The position numbers were made by a program, and so were the translations under genes. Under the pieces are notes generated by a model. That model was not told the DNA's origin and made no database searches. It saw nothing but the letters and a program-made list of their open reading frames with translations. 64,000 nucleotides of DNA from Panax quinquefolius (lineage: Eukaryota > Streptophyta > Magnoliopsida > Apiales > Araliaceae): the NCBI GenBank assembly GCA_020205615.1, contig CM035167.1:58425023-58489022 (forward strand). Direction: 5' to 3'. Shown here piece after piece: positions 35,349 through 46,355 of this stretch; the first letter of the stretch is position 1; every line of letters starts with the position of its first letter.

Positions 35349-36038
35349 TTATGAGAAATGAGGTATTGGCGTATATCGGGTTTCAAACCTCTTAGAAACA
35401 TTAGCGTAATTAAACTCCTCATTATCAACAAAATGGGATGCAAACCGGGATAACTCCGCAAATTTAGTCTCGTATTGCGACACGATCATATTGTTTTGCT
35501 CCAACTTGATAAACTCCATCTCCTTCATGTGACGAATACTTTCGGGAAAGTACTTGTCGTTGAACATCTCTCGGAACTTCTCCCAAGACATCTTGAGTGC
35601 GTCAGGCTGGGTACGTTTTACAGATTCCCACCAGTAATCTACCTCTTCACGCAACATAAAGGTAGCAAAGGGAACCTTTTTCTCCTCGGAGCATCCCAAG
35701 ACATCAAATATCTTGGTGATCTGCTTTAACCACGTCTCTGCCATAAGTGGTTCTGGCTTTCCTAAAAACTCGGGCGGTCTCAGCTTCTTGAATTGCTTAG
35801 CAGTGACCAGCCGTGGGATGCCATTGTTTCCACCTGTATTTTGAACATGAGTCTCTCTCGCCTGATGTTGCATGAATTGAATAAAGCTTCTGAACATCTC
35901 ATCGTTCATCATCTGATCAGTGTTGTTATTTACCTGAGGATTATTGTCTTCCTGTTGCACATTATCTTTGGTAATGATCATTGGTGACTCAATGGTTTCA
36001 TGTGCTTCATTGCTGATCTCAACATTTTCAGATGCCAT
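35349..36038 (-). pseudogene. gag N-terminal and capsid part (D/E)
   Basis: ATG at 36038-36036. Leader MASENVEISNEAHETIESP, a Gln/Asn-rich linker, FRSFIQFMQHQ, then the plant Gag (retrotransposon gag family) core: RPPEFLGKPEPLMAETWLKQ, DVLGCSEEKKVPFATFMLRE, WWESVKRTQPDALKMSWEKF, YFPESIRHMKEMEFIKLEQN. The frame fails after DNEEFNYANVSKRF where relatives continue with RGLKPDIRQYLIS. Near-complete identity of blocks with 56099-57337. Confidence 0.9.
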
Positions 36039-36207
36039 TTTTAATCACTATCACAAAACAAGGGTTAATTGACATATCACATATTATCCCTATACTCTGA
36101 CCGACCAATTAAATACCAAATAAACTTAGGTAGGTCATACTAGCGAAGAATTCCCGTCTCTCCCTCCTAGTTCTTGTCTCACATCTCGGCCGGGGATCGT
36201 ATCCTAA

Positions 36208-36219
36208 GCTTTGATACTG
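36208..36219 (-). promoter_or_regulatory. Element D/E primer binding site, damaged
   Basis: Minus strand ACAGTATCAAAGC where relatives read TTGGTATCAAAGC; bases next to the LTR are altered. Confidence 0.6.
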
Positions 36220-37199
36220 TTGTGGCGCCCCCAAAAATAGGTATACATCACCCATCTTGAGTCGCCAAATACATGGTACAAAATTCAAATACAACTTAAT
36301 TATACAACGATCGTGTGTAAAATACGACAAAACATAATCTAAGAGTTTTAATAAGAATATTGTCATCTAGACAATATCCACACTCAATGGAGTCCTCATT
36401 ATATTTATTATCACACTATTTTATAGAATAGTGAGGACTACTAAAAAAATAATCTGGACCATCAATCCATTTCCCAGGCTCGTCCCGGCTATATTCTCAT
36501 TTCTGAGAGAGAACAATGAAAAGAAAGGGTGAGCTCAACTAGCCCGAGTAAGAAATATTATGACTAAGATAATGCGAGAATAAATTATCATTAGCCTTGA
36601 ACAATGTTAACAAGCGATAGAATATAATAGACAACAAGTTTAATCGTATGGTAACAAGTAATCCATTAGAAGAGTCAGTAGAGAATAAAATCTACTATCT
36701 TACATGATTTAAAAAGTTTTTCATCAAGTTTATCATTTGAGACTCGACAATAAATAAAATCAAATCATCCACACACCACGGCCAAGGATATTCATGTAAT
36801 CATCAATGGTCATGATTATTATACGAATATAATCCACAGTCATAATCATACCAACAACGTCCATCGATGAACTACATGCCAATGAGGACTTTCACCACAT
36901 CATTAAACATTACGGTTAATGAATTATACCGAATAATCCTAGTCATAATCATACGAAGTCCATCTATGCACGTAAGCGAAAGATGACTTTCATCACAATA
37001 TAAACATGAGGATGATGACAATGACATTATAATTCAATAAAACAAGTTCAAGGATAAATTTTAAGGATTTATAATTTAATTTATCCGAAATCGATAACGT
37101 CAAATTATCGACATGATCTTGCTTTGTGAGTAAAAATTCAAGAATAATATTCATGTACCAAAAATAATTTGGACATAAAAGAAATATATTTTTTAAATG

Positions 37200-37440
37200 G
37201 GTAAATAGTACCCGTGAATAGTAATAGTACTTGAGAATAGTACCTCATGAAAAGTACCCGAGCATAAAAAGTACCCCCAAATACCGAGTGAATAATATTT
37301 TGGTGAATAGTAACCCATGAATAGTAATTCATGAATAGTAGATAGTACCCGAAACAAAAAAATGCCCCAAATACCCGAAGTGAATAATACTAGAGTGAAT
37401 AGTAATCAAGGGTGAATAGTAACTTATGAATAGTAACTCG
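37200..37440 (-). repeat. GTGAATAGTA minisatellite, D/E 5' LTR
   Basis: About ten spaced copies, mirror of 31288-31505. Confidence 0.8.
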
Positions 37441-37639
37441 TAAATAAAATACCAAATAAAATGATATTTCATGGCGAGTACAAAAGAAATGATATCTCAT
37501 ACGAGTATAATAGAATATCTGAAATCTATGAATGGATTTTTACACTACGTGCGGTAATCCACGTAAACAGATCATTTCCACAATTTAATAAAGAATGAAT
37601 CGAAGGATCATTCACCATGCATCGGTAATCCACACGAGC

Positions 37640-38020
37640 ATAGGTTATTCAACGAGAATATTAAAGAATGGAATAACGAATAATTCACCATGAATGCGAT
37701 AGATGCGCGAGATGTGTTATTCAACGAGAATAATAAAGAATGGAACCGAATTAAATACGTAATATGCGATAGATAGGATATTCAACGAGAATAATAAAGA
37801 ATGGAACCGAATCATGCTAATCCGCACGAAACATTATATTCAACAAAATAATAAAGAATGGAATAACGAGAATAATTTCACCGTGTATGCGATAGCCTTA
37901 GAAGATAGAGTTATTCAACATAATAATAAAGAATGGAATAACAAAGAATTTCACCATGTATGCGGTACTTGGCATAGACGAGTTATTCAACATAATAATA
38001 AAGAATGGAATAACAGAAGC
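37640..38020 (-). repeat. GTTATTCCA/TGGAATAAC tandem array, D/E 5' LTR
   Basis: Five units; arms shortened to TTATTCAA in several places, where other copies have TTATTCCAACAG. Confidence 0.8.
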
Positions 38021-39610
38021 TCTCTATTCATGAATACTAAAGAAATAATACCCCTTACCTTAGAAGAAAATTGGATATTGGAATAGTGAGGTAGCAGACT
38101 TCTCTTCTTCTTTCTCTCTATAATTTCTCTCTATAATAATTGCTCTATAGCTTTAGTGAATTGGTGAGAAATGAAGGAAGAATGAGCTTCTATTTATAGG
38201 AAAATATAGTTTCGATAATTGCACGTTTTGGGACTCAGAATATTACAGTATAATACCTTCCTCTTTTCCTTCATTTTTAATTTGCTCCTGCAAGTATTAT
38301 CAAACTTGCATCATCTCCCCTAATAGTAAATCATGTGAATCAATAGTTCTAGTCATGAAAAAATACGAATTAAAGTTTAGTACATCCATCTATACCTCCA
38401 TTTTTAATTTAGTCATGCACGTATTATCAATCTTGCACACACTCCCCTAATAGTACAAGACTGTGAATCAATAGTACACATATATGAACAAATAGTTATA
38501 ATCATGTGAATAAATAGAAATTAATTGCTCATTTATCCGGTTAATTACCCGATTGGTCAATATAACCTCCAAATATCAATTATTATCGAAATAAATGTCG
38601 ATTTCCACTAACACTAATAATTCCCACACAATGAAACTATCAATTTCATCTTTAATTAACACGAACTTATTCATCATATTATAAATCACAATATTTAACA
38701 ACGAGTAGTTCCGGAAAGAGGGGCTTTCAGATAAGGATTTCTCCTTATTGGCGCACGATTAGGTGACCAAACCTCTCCTTGTGAACTTACAGACATTGTC
38801 GATATTGCAAATAATAATATGAATAACTTTGTCATCTTAATTATTGATTTAATAAAATAACATATTATACAAATGATACTGTAACAATAATTGAATCAAT
38901 AATATAAGAGATTTGATGCAACAATTACTGTAGCAATAATTGAGTATAACTAAGTGACTTCTCACGTAAGCATTAATAATCAATACAGTGTGCTACTATG
39001 CAACCACGCGTATTATTGTACTTTTACTACTGGGTAGTTCAACAGTTTTAACGGTAACATTTTCGCCGTTATTTTTATAAAAAGATAATTCTGTCGTTTT
39101 CTAACTACGACAATACTTCCGTTGTGGGGTCCACCAATGATTATGCCGTCGTACGAATATTCTCTGTTAAAATGAATATTCTCCGACCAATCGAATATTA
39201 TATAACTACTTGCTTACTTTGCAAAATTTTCACATATCACCCTTAACTTTAACCTTTTATCAATTTAACCATTTACGAAAAAAATAATAATTATAAGAAA
39301 ATTAAATACTTGTATTTCATAAAATTCGGGGTCTTACAAATGAGTTTTATTAAATGGGGTCTGCGTACCTCGTCTTCTCTAAATTTTTCTTAATGTAACT
39401 TCTAACTCCCTCCTATGTACTTCCCCTTGACTACTGATCAAGGTTTCTATTTATTTTAAATAGTTTTGTAATAGGTATAGTTAGAATTAATTTTGAAGAA
39501 TTGGAGATCAAGGAGCAAGGAGCGCTTGAAGACCCGTTTGTAATAGAACCCCAGTTTAAATGTAATAGTTATATTTAAATATTAATTCTTGCACCCCTAG
39601 GGTTTGACCT

Positions 39611-39642
39611 TTTGGTTCACTTGGTGGCTCTAGTGAACCAAA
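39611..39642 (+). repeat. 11-bp perfect inverted repeat
   Basis: TTTGGTTCACT and AGTGAACCAAA flank a 10-base loop TGGTGGCTCT. Confidence 0.85.
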
Positions 39643-39758
39643 GTAGAATAAAAGTCCATAATCAATCCGGGTAGAATATAGTATTCTATATGTGCATGCT
39701 TATACTATATATATTATATATTATGCAAACATGCTTCGCATTTTAATTAATATGACGC

Positions 39759-39762
<4 letters not shown>

Positions 39763-39821
<59 letters not shown>
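39763..39821. repeat. (TA)n microsatellite
   Basis: About 29 uninterrupted TA units. Confidence 0.97.
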
Positions 39822-39824
<3 letters not shown>

Positions 39825-39973
39825 TGTAAATTAAATAAGATGAGACAAATTAATAACATATCCCTCAAATCTTTTTATATTAAGTCCTAAGCGTTCAAAG
39901 ATATTTGGAATATCAAATGTCGCCTTCTAGCGTGATAAAAATAATATAGTATCAATTAATTATTATAAGTTTG

Positions 39974-40265
39974 TTGTGTCACCACAATGCTTATCTTAAT
40001 TCTTTCAGATGTTAATTTTATCACATTTGATGCTTATAAAGAAAATTGAAAAATGTTGTTTTGTTGTGTCAGCACAAGGATAATATTTGTCTTTTTTGAA
40101 TATATGGAGTGCTAGGTTGGACTTAACTTGGATAATTTTGATTCAGATGTGCCACCACTTGATCAAAATAATCTAAGAGGCAAAATACAAGGAGTTGCAT
40201 AGTTGATGTAATTGACAAGAGTTGTCTACCTATTTATTTATATATAGTTTGTTGTGTCATCACAT
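39974..40265 (+). repeat. Three TTGTGTCA-CACA repeats
   Basis: GTTGTGTCACCACAATG (39973), GTTGTGTCAGCACAAGG (40063) and GTTGTGTCATCACATGC (40251). Each is a short stem TTGTG/CACAA (third CACAT) with a 4-base loop; spacing 90 and 188 bp. Confidence 0.65.
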
Positions 40266-40576
40266 GCTATATACATTTGAAATGAGATCCTTATTCTCAC
40301 TAGCAAATCTTTAATTAGATTTTGCTGAACTATATAAGTGAGGGTAATATAGTTTAATGAAAATAGTGGGAGATACCAATTTAAAACAAGACCTAATTTA
40401 TTTTGGTAATTTATAAAAGAATGTATGCTAAAATATTGTTAATTACAAATTTATTTACAGAATTTTACAATGTCTAAATTACTATCATTGTGAAGCATAT
40501 TAGATGATATTTAACCGGACTGAATTAAATGGATTGGTTAAAGATTTGAGAATAGTTCTAATGGCTGAAAAGCTAT

Positions 40577-42217
40577 TGTAAGACCCCGAATTTTATAAAA
40601 TGAAAGTATTTAATTTTCTTATAATTAATTTTTTTTGTAAAATGGTTAAATTGATAAAAGGTTAAAGTTAAGGGTGATATGTGAAAATTTTGCAAAGTAT
40701 GCAAGTGGTTATATAATATTCGATTGGTCGGGGAATATTCGTTTTAACAGGGAATATTCGTACGACGGCACAATCATTGGTGGACCCCACAACGAAAGTA
40801 TTGTCGTAGTTAGAAAAAACGATGAATTATCTTTTATAAAAATAACTACAAGTGTTACTGTTAAAACTGTTGAACTACCCTAAGAGTAAAAGTGCAATTG
40901 ATTCGCGTGGTTGCATAGTAGCATACGGTATTGATTATTGATGCTTACATGAGAAGTCACTTAGTTATACTCAATTATTGCTACAGTAATTGCTACATCA
41001 TATCTCTCATATTATTAATTCAATTATTGTCACGGTATCATCTGTATAATATGTTATATTATTAAATCAATAATTGAGACGACAAAGTTATTCATATTAT
41101 TATTTGCAATATTGACAATGTCTAGAAGTTCTGTCAAGGAGAGGTTTGGTCACCTAATTGTGCGCCAATAAAGAGAAATCCTTATCGAAAATCCCCCTCT
41201 TTCCTAGGAACGACCTGGTTGTTAAATATTGTGAGTTATAATATTAATGATGAATAAGTCCGTGTTAATTAAAGATGAAATTGATAGTTGCATTGTGTGG
41301 GAATTATTAGTGTTAGTGGAAATCAACATTTATTTAGATAATAATTGATGTCTGAAGGTTATATTGACCAATCGGGTAATTAACCGGGTAAATGAGCAAT
41401 TAATTGCTATTGATTCATATGTTTATAACTATTTGTTCACATGTGTGTACTATTGATTCACATTCTTTTACTATTAGGGGAGTTGGTGCAAGATTGATAA
41501 TACTTGCACGACTAAGTTAAAAATGGAGGTATAGTTGGCGGTACTATACTGTAATTCATATTTTCACATGTCTAGAACTATTGATTCACATGATTTACTA
41601 TTGATTCACATGATTTACTATTAGGGGAGGTGGTGCAAGTTTGATAATACTTGCAGGACCAAATTAAAAATGAAGGAAAAGAGGAATGTATTATACTGTA
41701 ATATTCTGAGCCCCAAAATGTGTAATTATCGAAACTATTTTTTCCTATAAATAGAAGCTCATTCTTCCTTCATTTCTCACCAATTCACTAAAGCTATAGA
41801 GCAATTATTATAGAGAGAAATTATAGAGAGAAAGAAGAAGAGAAGTTAGCTACCTCACTATTCCAGTATCCAATTTTCTTCTAAGGTAAGGGGTATTATT
41901 CTTTCGTATTCATGAAGAGAGTTATTTTCTTTGAATACTCGTAAGGGTTGTTATTCCATTCTTTATTATTATGTTGGAATAACCTGTCAATGCGAAGTAC
42001 CACATACATGATGAAATTCTTTTGTTGGAATAACATGTATGTGCCGTCTATCGTATGCCTGGTGAATTCTATTGTTATTCCATTCTTTATTATTATGTTG
42101 GAATATCATGTCTGTGCGAATTACGCATGACCTAGTTCCATTCTTTATTATTCTCATTGGAATATCACGTCTGCATGCGTATTATGACTTCCGATTCCAT
42201 TCTTAATTATTCATTGG
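40577..42217 (+). repeat. Element F/H 5' LTR, first part
   Basis: TGTAAGACCCCG start, TATA box at 41746-41753 (CCTATAAATAGAAGC), donor-like CTAAG|GTAAGGGG at 41885/41886, then the start of the GTTATTCCA/TGGAATAAC array (clear pair 41950-41958 and 41975-41983). Interrupted at TTCATTGG by the Tat LTR. Confidence 0.93.
41746..41753 (+). promoter_or_regulatory. Element F/H LTR TATA box
   Basis: TATAAATA in CCTATAAATAGAAGC, identical in context to 50161-50168 of the LTR at 48997. Confidence 0.75.
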
Positions 42218-43250
42218 TGTGAACGCTTGGGATTTTTGGGTGTCCCTTTCACACTTGTTCTTTGGTGTTCTCCTTTTAGGTGAGATTTGTTTGAAAAAAC
42301 AAGTGAAAAAGGTTCGACATGTATAATGTCGACGATGGACTATTAAGAGTCACCAGTTGGTTTTTTAAATGGTTCTACCAACACAACCGAGAAAAGGTTT
42401 GCACATTAACCCAGTGATGTGACACGGCTATACGGGTCAGTGAAACCGAGATTCATTAGGGTCCGGGGACCTGGTTATGCGGGGGGAAGGTGTTAGGCAC
42501 CCCCCGACATCCGTGTTACCAAGGTGACCGCCTCTTTTCAAGAAACTATTATCTGAATATGTGTGTGTATGGGTCAATGTGCTGTTATTTGAAAGTAGTG
42601 CGAGGCCTCGTTCGAACTTATATACATAGGGTATGAATTTATATAAAAAAACAATTTTTAGAAAGATATGGTAGTGATGTTTTATAAAAGAGGTTTGTCA
42701 AACAATGATGCTCAATAGTAATTGATACCTTTTACACTCCCATTTTATTAAGTGCTCGGCTTGATTGATTTTATTTTACGAATGCGAGGCATCCGTATGA
42801 AAATAATGTACAAAATAATGCCGACTTCCTCGTGGGTATATGGAAACCATCTCGAGAAAATTCGAGACCATGAGAATAATTTACAAGCTGCTTACATCTG
42901 AAAATGTCCATCACGGGAACCAAATTTAGATCCAATAAGTTGAATCTGTGATCACATGATTCCTAGGCGCACAAGATATCGCAATTTTGTATGAAAGCGA
43001 TGGCGGTATATATATATAAAAGCTATAAATATATATATACGAGACGGGATCACCAACCATGAAGCACCTCCTTGGGGATTAAAATGTAAATAAAGTCAGT
43101 AAGCTATCAACCGCCTGAAGGAACTCCAAAGTGACGAAACGTAAATAAAGCGATGAATACGATTAATCGCCACAAAGGAAACTCCAAAGGAACGAAATGT
43201 AAATAAAAGCGTAAAAGCGATCAAGCGCCACGAAGAAAACTCCAGGCGGG

Positions 43251-43297
<47 letters not shown>

Positions 43298-43354
43298 GTA
43301 AAAACGCATCGATGTAAAATCAAATCGAACAAAGTTCATCGAACATATATATAA

Positions 43355-43428
<74 letters not shown>

Positions 43429-43488
43429 GAATAAACACAATGTAAAATCAGGGCTCATCGAGCGAATCCCACCACAGTTTATATATGA

Positions 43489-43527
<39 letters not shown>

Positions 43528-43581
43528 CGAGTAAACGCTCTGCATCAAGTTTAGGCTCATCGAACAAAGTTTGACACACGC

Positions 43582-43633
<52 letters not shown>

Positions 43634-43702
43634 GCAATAAATCGCATTTGAATCAAAGTCTAGGCTCATCAAACAAATTTTGACACACGTTAATATATAT
43701 AA

Positions 43703-43754
<52 letters not shown>

Positions 43755-43827
43755 GCGAAAAACACACACAAACTAGAAGTGCAGGCTCATCGAACAAAGT
43801 TCGATATGCGATTAATATATATAAATG

Positions 43828-43867
<40 letters not shown>

Positions 43868-43941
43868 CAAATAAACGCTCTGGCATCAAGTTCAGGCTCA
43901 ATCGAGGCATAACTCGATAATGTTAGTCAATATATATATGT

Positions 43942-43998
<57 letters not shown>

Positions 43999-44903
43999 TA
44001 TATATAGAAATGAAACCACGGACCAAAGTCCGGGCAAAAGCAAGCAACACGACTCTCAACGTGTAGAAGGGTGTGTTCAAAGATGAAGAGAAAGAATCTA
44101 AAGTGTGTGAGAAGGCTTACATCTGATTGCTAAAGAAGACTTCTATATCTTTAGAGTGGGTAAAAAGCTGACTTTTGTAGGTACAAAAGGGTTATATATG
44201 AGCTCACATGTGTTTAAAAGGGGAAAGTATACTGCATGGGGTGAGTGCAGAGCAAATTGGGCAGGGCTTCCTCACCTTTTTCTCTTTCAAAATGGGCAGC
44301 CCAAGCCCTCTATTTATAGGCATTTTAGTCAGCAGTGTACTGCTGGTTGAGCCATGAGTGTACGAGAGGCAACCCGGGTGGGCAGGGTTTTCTGGATCTG
44401 TCGTCTCAAAATGCACGTACTCAAGCATTGTAATGTCCACTTAAACTTTTAGAAGTGCAATCCGGGCATCTGTTTGAGGTATATAAGACCTATTTCGGAC
44501 CGCCGTTGTCAAGAGTTGTACGATGGCATGGGATTAGAGTTTGTATGAAGTCATTAAAGATGGGACGATGCCCTCCAGTCTTTAAGCTTCAACTTTCATC
44601 CGTTACCCCGCACAATAGTCACTCGAGATTGGTTAGTCTTGTGGGACATCGTTGCATAGAGACGTGACGTGGTATCGTGTTGACGAGATGACGATGTTGC
44701 CCCTCACCGGTGTTATCGCCGGATTGGCCGATAAAGCGAGATGTTGCTGAGCTTACCGAGATTGGGATCACCGCAATTTGTTGAAGGTCCTCATTGTCAT
44801 CTTTGAGGTGTGCCTGTCTTCCCGATGTTATCACCAGGTTGGTGTAGTGTATCTCGTTGTGAGCGTCGATATTGAAGCTGGTCGCATTTGAAATAAGCAT
44901 TTC
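42218..44903 (-). repeat. Tat 3' LTR, truncated on its inner side
   Basis: Matches the right LTR from about 42811 to 44903, then passes abruptly into pol (RNase H start), so about 330 bp of LTR seen at 54083-54410 is missing here. Near the outer end it has GGAAGGTGTTAGGCACCCCC. TATA box on the minus strand at 44311-44318. Contains the (TA)n/hairpin array. Confidence 0.85.
43240..44010 (-). repeat. (TA)n-spaced CATCGAACAAAGTTCGA array
   Basis: About seven units of 90-120 bp: a long (TA)n run, then AAAGCGA.AAACGC, then GGCTCATCGAACAAAGTTCG and CACACG. The conserved core TCGAAC-AAA-GTTCGA is a perfect 6-bp inverted repeat. The tyrosine-isoleucine frames called here are only (TA)n translations. 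Confidence 0.88.
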
Positions 44904-45943
44904 CATGGCATTGTCACTTATGGACAAGTAAATAAACAGGGGAACATCATCCTTGGGTGGTACCAAAATGGGAGCTTTGACTAGCTGTTTCTTGATTTTA
45001 AGGAAGGCATTCTGGACTCATCATTCCATTTCATGGAGGAGTTCTTCCTTAGTAGCTTGAAGATTAGCTCACAAGTTGCTATGAGTTGGGAGATAAACCT
45101 GCTAATGAAGTTGATTCTTCCCAAAAATCCCCGTATTTCCTTCTCTGTCTGAGGAATTGGCATTTCCGTGATGGCTTGGATTTTGGCAAGATCCAGCTCA
45201 ATCCCTTTGTGGCTGACTAGAAATCCTAGCAACTTGCCCGATTTAACGCTAAAGGCGCACTTGGCTGGATTCAACTTCAAGTTGTACTTACGCAACCTGT
45301 TGAACAACTTTCTGAGATGGTCTATATGGTCATCCTCCTTCCGGGACTTGACAATGATGTCATCCATATAGATCTCAATTTTTTTATGCATTAAGTCATG
45401 GAAAAGAGCCATCACAGCTCGTTGATAGGTGGCTCCGGCATTGATGAGGCCGAATGACAACCGTCTATAGTAAAAGGTTCCCCAAAGAGTGATGAAAGCA
45501 GTTTTCTCATGGTATTCCTCAGCAACCATGATTTGATGGTACCCCGCAAAGCAATCAACAAAGGAATACATATCGTATTGCGCAGTATTATCAATGAGAA
45601 TGTGGATAAATGGCACGGGAAAGCTATCTTTTAAGCAAGCTTTGTTCAAGTCCCGGTAATCCACGCAAACTCGCACCTTCCCTCCAGGTTTAGGTACGAG
45701 TACAATGTTGGATATCCACTCAGGATATGTAGACACCATTATGATGCCAGCTTGAAATTTTTTCACAATTTCTTCTTTTACCTTTAAACTCCATTCAGGT
45801 TTCAATCGCCCGAGCTTTTGCTTGACTGGCTTAAATCCCTCTTTAATGGGAAGGCAATGAAGGACAATGTTAGTGGACAAACCCACCAAGTCTTCATGGG
45901 ACCATGCAAACACATCCTGAAATTGGGTTAATAGCGTAACCAT
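44904..45943 (-). pseudogene. Tat reverse transcriptase, with start of RNase H
   Basis: Long frame 45943-44981, then a one-base loss near 44995 and continuation at 44966 with LVPPKDDVPLFIYLS, the RT-RNase H connection. Motifs: FQDVFAWSHEDLVGL, KQKLGRLKPEWS, ISNIVLVPKPGGKVRVCVDY, SFVDCFAGYHQI (catalytic Asp), the catalytic YMDD in IEIYMDDIIVKS, NPAKCAFSVKSGKLLGFLVS, GFLGRINFISRFI. At about 44903, after SDNAMEMLIS, sequence passes into the LTR, so RNase H and integrase are deleted. RT residues are intact over the polymerase core, but the gene is cut off from protease by stops and from RNase H by the frameshift. Confidence 0.94.
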
Positions 45944-46005
45944 GCATTCCGTTGGTTTGGGGTAAGGTCTGAACCAATTTGGATTAACTTAGGGCTTTCT
46001 AAGGT

Positions 46006-46275
46006 TCAGAGATTGAACAAAGTGGTTTGATCAAGGTTGGGTTTGGGTTTGTCTCTGACCCATTCTTGAATTTCTGGAGGCACCTCAATGTCATCCTGTA
46101 TATACATCAAGGCTGAATTCATCTCTACATCGAAGGTACAATCCTTGTGGAGAAGAGCACTTGAAATGTCGGCAAGTCTGAGCACATCTAAATTCAGAGT
46201 CCTAAAACAAAATATGCTTTCACTTAGTATATATGAAATGTGTTGATCATACACAGTGTTAGCATATACTGGCAA
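46006..46275 (-). pseudogene. Tat pol linker between G-patch region and RT
   Basis: About 89 codons with MNSALMYIQDDIEVPPEIQ near the end, an acidic linker usual before RT in Tat elements. Separated from RT by a stop and from the upstream frame by a gap at about 46280-46355. No catalytic motif. Confidence 0.6.
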
Positions 46276-46355
46276 AATAAACTACTAATACTATACAGAA
46301 AAGTAAGCAGTTATTATATCTATAGGACAGAAAGAGTTTCTGGCCGCTTAACCCT

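Larger units (their letters stand above)
36048..38058 (-). other. Putative leader intron of element D/E
   Basis: Donor-like CTAAG|GTAAGGGG (GT at 38058-38057) and acceptor-like CCTTGTTTTGTGATAG (AG at 36049-36048), ten bases before the gag ATG; length about 2.01 kb. The acceptor has TAG where T1 and F/H have CAG. Confidence 0.45.
30314..39338 (-). mobile_element. Tekay-like element D/E, internally deleted
   Basis: Perfect 5-bp target duplication AATGA (30309-30313 and 39339-39343). LTRs 30314-33448 (3135 bp) and 36221-39338 (3118 bp) bracket 2.77 kb of interior with gag, protease and a deleted pol. RT, most of RNase H and the whole integrase core are gone. The empty site would read through from 30313 to 39344. 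Confidence 0.95.
36221..39338 (-). repeat. Element D/E 5' LTR
   Basis: TGTGGCGCCCCC to GGGGTCTTACA. TATA box at 38191-38198. Arrays: 36770-36985 (GCACTAC type), 37200-37440 (GTGAATAGTA), 37640-38020 (GTTATTCCA type). Compared with the 3' LTR it has many small indels, often at CAG. Confidence 0.94.
39344..40576 (+). other. Non-coding sequence, right of element D/E
   Basis: Continuation of 29159-30313. No reading frame. Holds an 11-bp perfect hairpin (39611-39642), a (TA)n run (39763-39821) and three TTGTG-tcan-CACA repeats (39974, 40064, 40252). Could be a decayed copia element or host intergenic DNA. Confidence 0.5.

Noticed and set aside
43096..43874. Several 60-90 codon frames of alternating Tyr-Ile
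   Set aside because: They are translations of (TA)n microsatellites in the Tat LTR; the same holds for 52184-52985.
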